Shown here in pieces: positions 24,901-28,405 of a stretch of DNA of 28,405 nucleotides. The translations under genes were made by a program, and so were the position numbers. Where the stretch lies: contig CAMLDJ010000040.1 in the NCBI GenBank assembly GCA_946478755.1, forward strand, positions 1 to 28,405. Reading direction: 5' to 3'. The stretch is from an uncultured Pedobacter sp. (GTDB taxonomy: Bacteria > Bacteroidota > Bacteroidia > Sphingobacteriales > Sphingobacteriaceae). Positions within the stretch are counted from its first letter, which is position 1, and every line of letters starts with the position of its first letter. The notes under the pieces were generated by a model. That model ran no database searches. It worked only from the letters and a program-made list of their open reading frames with translations, and was not told where the DNA came from.

Positions 24901-26336
24901 CCATTCTTATACAAATGAATGCTCCCATCTTTTGCCCCCATCCAGATACGGCCAAACTGATCTGTGGTCATGCCCCTGATCTGGTTTGCCAGTCGATTCG
25001 AATTGTCGTTCAGTAATTGTGGACTGAAATTAGCATTTGGAGGGATAATTTCAACTATTCCTTTATGAGTTGCCAGCCATATCACACCAAAACGATCGTA
25101 CATGCAGTGATTAACCATATCAGGGAATATGCCATTAACACTCCCCCCTTCAGCAAGATAGGCCCCGGAAATCACTGCTTTGCGCTCATCAAAATAACCA
25201 AATCCGCCACCTTTCATGTTTACCCATATGCGTCCCAGATCATCCTGAAAAACGCTATATTTTTCCAGCCCGTTATTAATACCATCTGCTCTGTCTTGAA
25301 ACCTGTTGAGTTCACCTGTAGCTGGCACATATCGGATCGCCCCTCTTTTACCAGGCTCTATCCATAAATTACCAGACCGATCTTCGAAAATGGGGGAAGG
25401 AGTTAGTTTTTCATCGATTTTAGTAGCGTTTGCAGCATTATCATTAACAGTTAAAAGCCATCCTTTGTCTGTTGTACAATAAAGCGAGGAGTTCTTTTTC
25501 GATTTTCTGAGCCCCACAATAGCGTCATTTGCTATTTTTCTGATCAGTACCTTATGGCTTATTTTGTTGATGCTGACCAGATGACCGGTGGAGGTTCCGA
25601 GATAGATCATCGATTCATCCGCAGAAAAATTAGTAAAATGTAAGGCTGTCAGGAATTCGTTTTCCAGGGGAATTCGCTCATAGCCTCCTGTCTTATCTAC
25701 TTTTACCCCATAAAGGCCCCGATGGGTACCTATCCATATCTGGTTACGCTGATCTGAAAAAATAAAATCCACAGTATCGGAAGCTATTTTTCCGACTCCT
25801 TTTGCCTTGGTATGGAAAGGGATAGCCCGAAGCTGATCATCTTTGCTCGAAATCAGGTAAACCCCCATTCCGTGAATCGTTACACCTACGAGACCGGGAC
25901 TCAGGTAATTCATATCAGTTGCATGTACATCCCTTCCGCCCAGGTTAATGTCCTTCAAAGAAGAAAATTTCTCACTTTTTTTGTTGAAGCAGTATAACCG
26001 TTTATCCAAACCCCGCAACCAAAGGTTACCTCCGCCGTCATCAATGATGTAATCTATGCGACTGGTCATGACGCCGGCCATATCACCTGAACCATGTTTA
26101 AATGAACTAAAGTTTCTGCCGTCAAACCTATTGATTCCGCCCCAGCCGCCAATCCAGATATAGCCATCCTGATCCTGCATGATGAAGTTGGTACGGTCGT
26201 GAGACAAGCCATATTCACTGGTATACCGGCTTACCTTGCAATTGATCTGGGCCTGCGACAAAGAAGTCCAGCTAAAACTAATTAGAGCGAATAAAATAAC
26301 TGGTAGGCGGTATATGTCTATTAAGTTATTGCCCAT
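21969..26336 (-). CDS. hybrid two-component system regulator (HTCS) of a SusCD locus
   Basis: A 1455-residue one-protein two-component system. A signal peptide (to about residue 30) precedes a periplasmic sensor of two seven-bladed propellers made of Reg_prop repeats (DGYIWIGGWGGINRFDG, NQIWIGTHRGLYGV, GTIWIGTKGNGLFKA) and a Y_Y_Y domain (about 815-890, YRLSGFDNNWHYS, TYTNLPPGEYVFEVK). One transmembrane helix (about 898-918) follows. The cytoplasmic part has HisKA with His948 (QVSHELRTPLTL), an ATPase domain (NLLANAYKF, DQGIG, GTGIGLAL), a receiver with phospho-acceptor Asp1252 (SDIMMPVMDG) and Lys1304, and an AraC-type HTH (about 1355-1450, TTFYSKFKSLTG, GFNNPKYFSTCFKE). All catalytic residues are present. 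It probably senses an oligosaccharide and activates the susCD genes 243 bp downstream. Confidence 0.96.
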   Translation of the reverse strand: MGNNLIDIYRLPVILFALISFSWTSLSQAQINCKVSRYTSEYGLSHDRTNFIMQDQDGYIWIGGWGGINRFDGRNFSSFKHGSGDMAGVMTSRIDYIIDDGGGNLWLRGLDKRLYCFNKKSEKFSSLKDINLGGRDVHATDMNYLSPGLVGVTIHGMGVYLISSKDDQLRAIPFHTKAKGVGKIASDTVDFIFSDQRNQIWIGTHRGLYGVKVDKTGGYERIPLENEFLTALHFTNFSADESMIYLGTSTGHLVSINKISHKVLIRKIANDAIVGLRKSKKNSSLYCTTDKGWLLTVNDNAANATKIDEKLTPSPIFEDRSGNLWIEPGKRGAIRYVPATGELNRFQDRADGINNGLEKYSVFQDDLGRIWVNMKGGGFGYFDERKAVISGAYLAEGGSVNGIFPDMVNHCMYDRFGVIWLATHKGIVEIIPPNANFSPQLLNDNSNRLANQIRGMTTDQFGRIWMGAKDGSIHLYKNGDLQPNPFQNLPKNGFGSVYAILEDDKGTIWIGTKGNGLFKADPITTDGKAYRLNHFKHHPSQKNSLISDKVVTLFKDKNNRIWVGTFERGLDLAIEKNGNLSFVHVAQKVKGIAEFYKIRSITADNHHNLWVGTTNGLMVLRPNGNSELPKKVKFYANHEEDPNSLGANDVLHIFYDGKQGMWLSTAGGGLCKANYADPFNSVKFENYNTTAGLLNNYVLSAQQDRNGKIWLATQMGLSRFDPVKKTFRNYGEEDGVFVPTFSEASVTSSHQGEITFGTEKGFLTFNPLNLKEKLRRARNIFHNLQVNNRPVNVGDAGSILQAGIDKVDKLVLKYDQNTVSIGFGMLDFRNGLKRQLLYRLSGFDNNWHYSGNQHRATYTNLPPGEYVFEVKNLKNDYYLNGTTRQLTIIVQPPFWQTWWAYLIYAILLSGAITVVYRIIRTILRLRQSVAVERKVAELKVDFFTQVSHELRTPLTLISNPIKAIMETEQLSAKGNHYIQMIHRNAGRLTRFMDQWLDLRKIQSGKGELHYQTVELISFTRKLSEYFRGADTEKNISFAIRCELDELYVQIDPEKVDVMVYNLLANAYKFSNPGGLVEIFIKAADHHNFSIAISDQGIGLSPDKLEEVFLLYHVDNRKETHAIKGTGIGLALVKEIAGLHHGTVAASNNEHGGLTVEVILPLKAKISESATIVAEGKGGEAVVLPENLNLRYAGESTIDLPSHPVLLLVEDSYELRSLLTKELEEHFNVICESDGLAGFTRATKMLPDLILSDIMMPVMDGIEMLDKLKNDQRTSHIPIVLLSARASIESQLDGLRYGADHYFTKPYDKEMLVTAMQSLIRQRRKMFSQIKENVVDPLPHPAAITARDEAFLKKVIKIVEDSMADPDFNIELLADKVAMGRTTFYSKFKSLTGTTAVDFVRDMRLARAKQLFDEGEERVSIVAFEVGFNNPKYFSTCFKEKYDASPTHYLKRLAVS

Positions 26337-26813
26337 ATCGTTCTTTATGGCTTTTGGTCTATTTGGTTAAAATTCTCGACAAGTAACGAAAACTAGTTAA
26401 AGTCACGATCTAAGTTACTATTATCTTCGATTATTTTCGATTTTTTTGCATTAATAAAAATATAAATTAAGCCGTGTTGATTTTTGCTATTCAAAAAACT
26501 CAGAATCTTTAATTTCAATCCCCATACGCCTTCAGGAACGATTCAAATCAGATAAGCCAACGGATTCAGTAAATTTTGCTAACGCCGCAACAGCTATAAA
26601 AGAAAGCAGGTATACCTGATTATAATTATCTTTCTGACAAACCATACCCGAACCTACAGAACATCCCCCTAGTTTAATTCCAGGAATTTTATAAAATTTT
26701 CTTTTTTTTTCCTTTTGTTTTGATTTGTCACAAATGAATGAAAATAACTTTTATTTACAATTAATTTCCTAGGAATTCTCCTGTATTATTACGCAAAAGA
26801 AGGTTACTGGCAA
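26337..26813. other. intergenic region between the HTCS and the small lipoprotein gene
   Basis: This divergent, AT-rich gap has no supported ORF. It contains the perfect palindrome CAGGTATACCTG (26607-26618), a shorter one TTCCTAGGAA (26766-26775), and a T-rich tract near 26698-26720. No full promoter for the HTCS was recognised; TAGTTTTC upstream of its start differs from the -7 consensus by one base. Confidence 0.5.
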
Positions 26814-26821
26814 TATATTTG
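26814..26821 (+). promoter_or_regulatory. -7 element for the small lipoprotein gene
   Basis: TATATTTG matches TAnnTTTG fully. Transcription would start near 26828, which leaves about 30 nt before ATG 26860 and speaks against an earlier in-frame start at 26830. No clear -33 element is present. Confidence 0.45.
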
Positions 26822-26859
26822 ATAATGGATTGTACATTTTAACAATTAAAACAAAATCT

Positions 26860-27252
26860 ATGAAATCGATTAAAAAATTATTACTTGTGGCATTGCCGTT
26901 ATTGGCAATGGTTGTATTTTTTGGGTGTAGTAAAGATGAGGAGGAGGCACCATCAGGGTCGCATAAGGTGACATTTAAAGCAGAAACTTCCAGCGATGCT
27001 GCAATTTCTGTCGTTGCCTACACCAATGAAAGTGGAGATCAAACTACAAACTCTTCAGTAAACAGCAGCACATATACGAGTGCAGAATTAACTATACCAG
27101 CATCGATACCTTATATTGCGTTTGCTGCAAATGGTACCGGAACTTCATCAAGCTCAACTATAAAAGTTCAAATTTGGGTTGATGGAAAAATGGTTAAAGA
27201 AAACACCGGTACGGGGACTGCTTTAGTAGCAACAACAGGTCACGCTTTTTAA
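26860..27252 (+). CDS. small exported lipoprotein, function unknown
   Basis: A 130-residue protein with a strong lipoprotein signal: MKSIKK, a hydrophobic run, and Cys23 in VVFFGCSKDEEE, the acidic tail after Cys being typical of surface-exported Bacteroidota lipoproteins. The mature part is Ser/Thr-rich and beta-strand-like (HKVTFKAETSSDAAISVVAY, YIAFAANGTGTSSSSTIKVQ, IWVDGKMVKENTGTGTA), like small Ig-like or beta-sandwich lipoproteins. I do not recognise a named family. It stands alone, with its own -7 box upstream and an intrinsic terminator 20 bp downstream, and faces away from the HTCS. Confidence 0.8.
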   Translation: MKSIKKLLLVALPLLAMVVFFGCSKDEEEAPSGSHKVTFKAETSSDAAISVVAYTNESGDQTTNSSVNSSTYTSAELTIPASIPYIAFAANGTGTSSSSTIKVQIWVDGKMVKENTGTGTALVATTGHAF

Positions 27253-27272
27253 GAGGGGAGTTTTGAAACATT

Positions 27273-27303
27273 AAAGCCTAACTTTTAAAAGTTGGGCTTT
27301 TTT
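27273..27303 (+). terminator. rho-independent terminator of the small lipoprotein gene
   Basis: AAAGCCTAACTTTT (27273-27286) pairs along its full 14 bases (one G-T) with AAAAGTTGGGCTTT (27287-27300), followed by further T residues. The pairing can run almost to the tip; a practical loop forms around TTTTAAAA. Confidence 0.8.
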
Positions 27304-27312
27304 ATGCCCGAT

Positions 27313-27666
27313 TTATTTCCTTAAAATTTTCTCCATGGTCTTCCCTTTTGCCAATTCATCAACCAACTTATCTAAATAATGTACCTTTTGCATCGGTTCG
27401 TCTTCGATTTCTTCTACATGATACCCGCAAATTACCCCTGTAGTTTTTGAAACATTAGGATTGATGGCTGGTGCCTCAGCGAAAAAGGTTTCAAAATATC
27501 CTTTTTCTTGTCGATTTGCTGCTGCAAGCTTTGCTTATCATATCCGGTTAGCCAGAAAAATAATGGAATCTAACTCTTCTTTTCTACGCCCCTTTTTCTC
27601 CACTTTCTGTATGTATAGCGGATAAACACTTGCGAAAGACATTCTGTATACCCTGGTATTGTCCAT
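27313..27666 (-). pseudogene. DUF2200 gene disrupted by two compensating frameshifts
   Basis: The minus strand encodes a full-length DUF2200 protein (about 117 residues) only if two single-base shifts are corrected. From ATG 27666 it reads MDNTRVYR, MSFASVYPLYIQKVEKKGR and ELDSIIF. Near 27555 an extra base forces a frame change to [18 protein letters not shown], and near 27499 a missing base restores the original frame for [39 protein letters not shown] and the stop at 27313. Without the shifts the first frame stops at TGA-TAA. Both sites border runs of five T or five A, so a sequencing or assembly error is as likely as decay. The family is of unknown function. Confidence 0.85.
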
Positions 27667-27747
27667 TTGAGTCGTTTTATTATCAATTTAATCTTTGCAT
27701 CAGCTGTAACCTAAGCCTATCGCTAACCGCTTGCAGCTGATCTAGAG

Positions 27748-27783
27748 CATGGGCATCATACCTAACATGGGCATCATACCTAA
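27748..27783. repeat. perfect 18-bp tandem duplication
   Basis: CATGGGCATCATACCTAA occurs twice head to tail (27748-27765, 27766-27783), about 80 bp upstream of the VOC gene. Exact identity suggests a recent duplication. Confidence 0.85.
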
Positions 27784-27864
27784 TCTGACCTAAAAGATTT
27801 CTAAACAGATTTGGTAATGTCCGAAAATAGACGGAAATTGTTGTAGGGTATAACAGGTTTAAAT

Positions 27865-28269
27865 ATGAAAAAGGTAACAGGTCTTGGCGGCGTGTTTTTT
27901 AAATGCGATAATCCGCAAGCTATGAACGAATGGTATGCCAAAAACCTTGGTTTACCTACCACTGAATATGGAGCAACATTTGAGTGGCTGAAGACCGATC
28001 ATCCCTCGAAAAAAGGAACCACTGCCTGGTGCACGTTCCCGCAGGACACACCGTATTTCAATCCCTCAGCAAAGCCATTTATGATCAATTACCGGGTGGA
28101 AAATATCGTTTCGCTGGTAGAAGAATTAAAAAAGGACAAAGTGACCATTGTTGATGAGATTGTGGAATATGAATATGGGAAATTTGTCCATGTGCTAGAT
28201 CCGGAAGGGAACATTATTGAGCTTTGGGAACCAAAAGAGGATTTGGATGAGGATAATGTGGCAGAGTAA
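27865..28269 (+). CDS. VOC (glyoxalase/bleomycin-resistance-like) family protein
   Basis: A 134-residue two-module VOC-fold protein, cytoplasmic. The first beta-alpha-beta-beta-beta module includes GLGGVFFKCDNPQAMNEWYA and LGLPTTEYGATFEW. The second has MINYRVENIVSLVEELKKDK and the typical metal-site C terminus FVHVLDPEGNIIELWEP, with the Glu of IELWE as a likely metal ligand. The family covers dioxygenases, isomerases and resistance proteins, and the substrate here is unknown. The next gene starts 20 bp downstream on the same strand, so the two are probably co-transcribed. Confidence 0.9.
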   Translation: MKKVTGLGGVFFKCDNPQAMNEWYAKNLGLPTTEYGATFEWLKTDHPSKKGTTAWCTFPQDTPYFNPSAKPFMINYRVENIVSLVEELKKDKVTIVDEIVEYEYGKFVHVLDPEGNIIELWEPKEDLDEDNVAE

Positions 28270-28289
28270 GATGATTTCAGCACAAAAAC

Positions 28290-28405
28290 ATGGACAGGTT
28301 CAGGGCTATTTTAGATACCACTTATCACCGTCAGTATGCTTTGCCGGAGAAGCCCTGGAAACAGTACCAGGAATGGCATGAAAACCTGTTTATGCACTGG
28401 AAGGT
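28290..28405 (+). CDS. DUF2071 (YqjF-like) protein, cut by the window end
   Basis: ATG at 28290 opens a frame to the window edge (38 codons). The N terminus contains HRQYALPEKPWK followed by QEWHENLFMHWK, which matches the DUF2071 opening (proline-rich stretch, then a Trp-x-x-LLF-x-HW motif). It follows the VOC gene with a 20-bp gap. Function is unknown. Confidence 0.7.
   Translation, partial: MDRFRAILDTTYHRQYALPEKPWKQYQEWHENLFMHWK

Noticed and set aside
26830..26859. Earlier ATG for the small lipoprotein (MYILTIKTKS...)
   Set aside because: It adds a non-signal segment before MKSIKK and lies at the predicted transcription start.

Overview
The window looks like chromosomal DNA of a Bacteroidota member, most like the Sphingobacteriaceae (Pedobacter or a relative). 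The basis is the gene content: a SusC/SusD pair with a hybrid two-component regulator, a type IX secretion plug protein (DUF5103), CHRD and DUF4142 lipoproteins. Several start regions also carry the Bacteroidota promoter pattern TTG/TTTG, 17-23 bp, TAnnTTTG. No rRNA, tRNA, CRISPR array or intact insertion sequence was recognised.

Layout. At 1-2773 (+) the 3' part of an ABC-F ATPase gene overlaps a DUF5103/Plug gene. A hotdog acyl-CoA thioesterase follows (2882-3409), then about 500 bp of non-coding DNA with nine degenerate copies of a 14-bp motif, and a cation:proton antiporter (3908-5110). The stretch 5375-7308 holds an Rpn-type nuclease remnant, an EVE-domain gene and a higBA toxin-antitoxin pair. 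On the minus strand come an MBL-fold hydrolase and an O-methyltransferase (7354-9213). The gap at 9214-9946 holds a decayed coding fragment, a 136-bp palindrome built on a 22-bp period, and a plus-strand terminator with no gene in front of it.

From 9947 to 26336 everything is on the minus strand. In transcription order this is a hybrid two-component regulator, susC and susD closed by a strong terminator; a CHRD lipoprotein with its own promoter; the operon transketolase - transaldolase - DUF4142; a GH43 glycosidase; and a DUF4112 membrane protein. The right end (26337-28405) holds a small lipoprotein gene (+), a DUF2200 gene (-) broken by two compensating frameshifts, a VOC/glyoxalase protein (+) and the start of a DUF2071 gene (+).

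How the genes work together. The regulator (periplasmic sensor, kinase, receiver and AraC-type DNA-binding domains in one protein) probably senses a glycan breakdown product and activates the adjacent susCD for its uptake. Three roughly 10-bp-spaced TTTGAA-like repeats between regulator and susC are a candidate operator. The transketolase-transaldolase pair supplies the non-oxidative pentose phosphate pathway. The GH43 enzyme is a possible source of pentose, though nothing in the sequence ties it to the SusCD locus.

No clearly new multi-gene system was found. The most unusual signals are non-coding: the 22-bp-phased palindrome (9566-9701), the 14-mer cluster (3492-3813), the dyad at 15451-15490 and the putative regulator operator. 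All family assignments are from reading the sequence by eye, without database searches.
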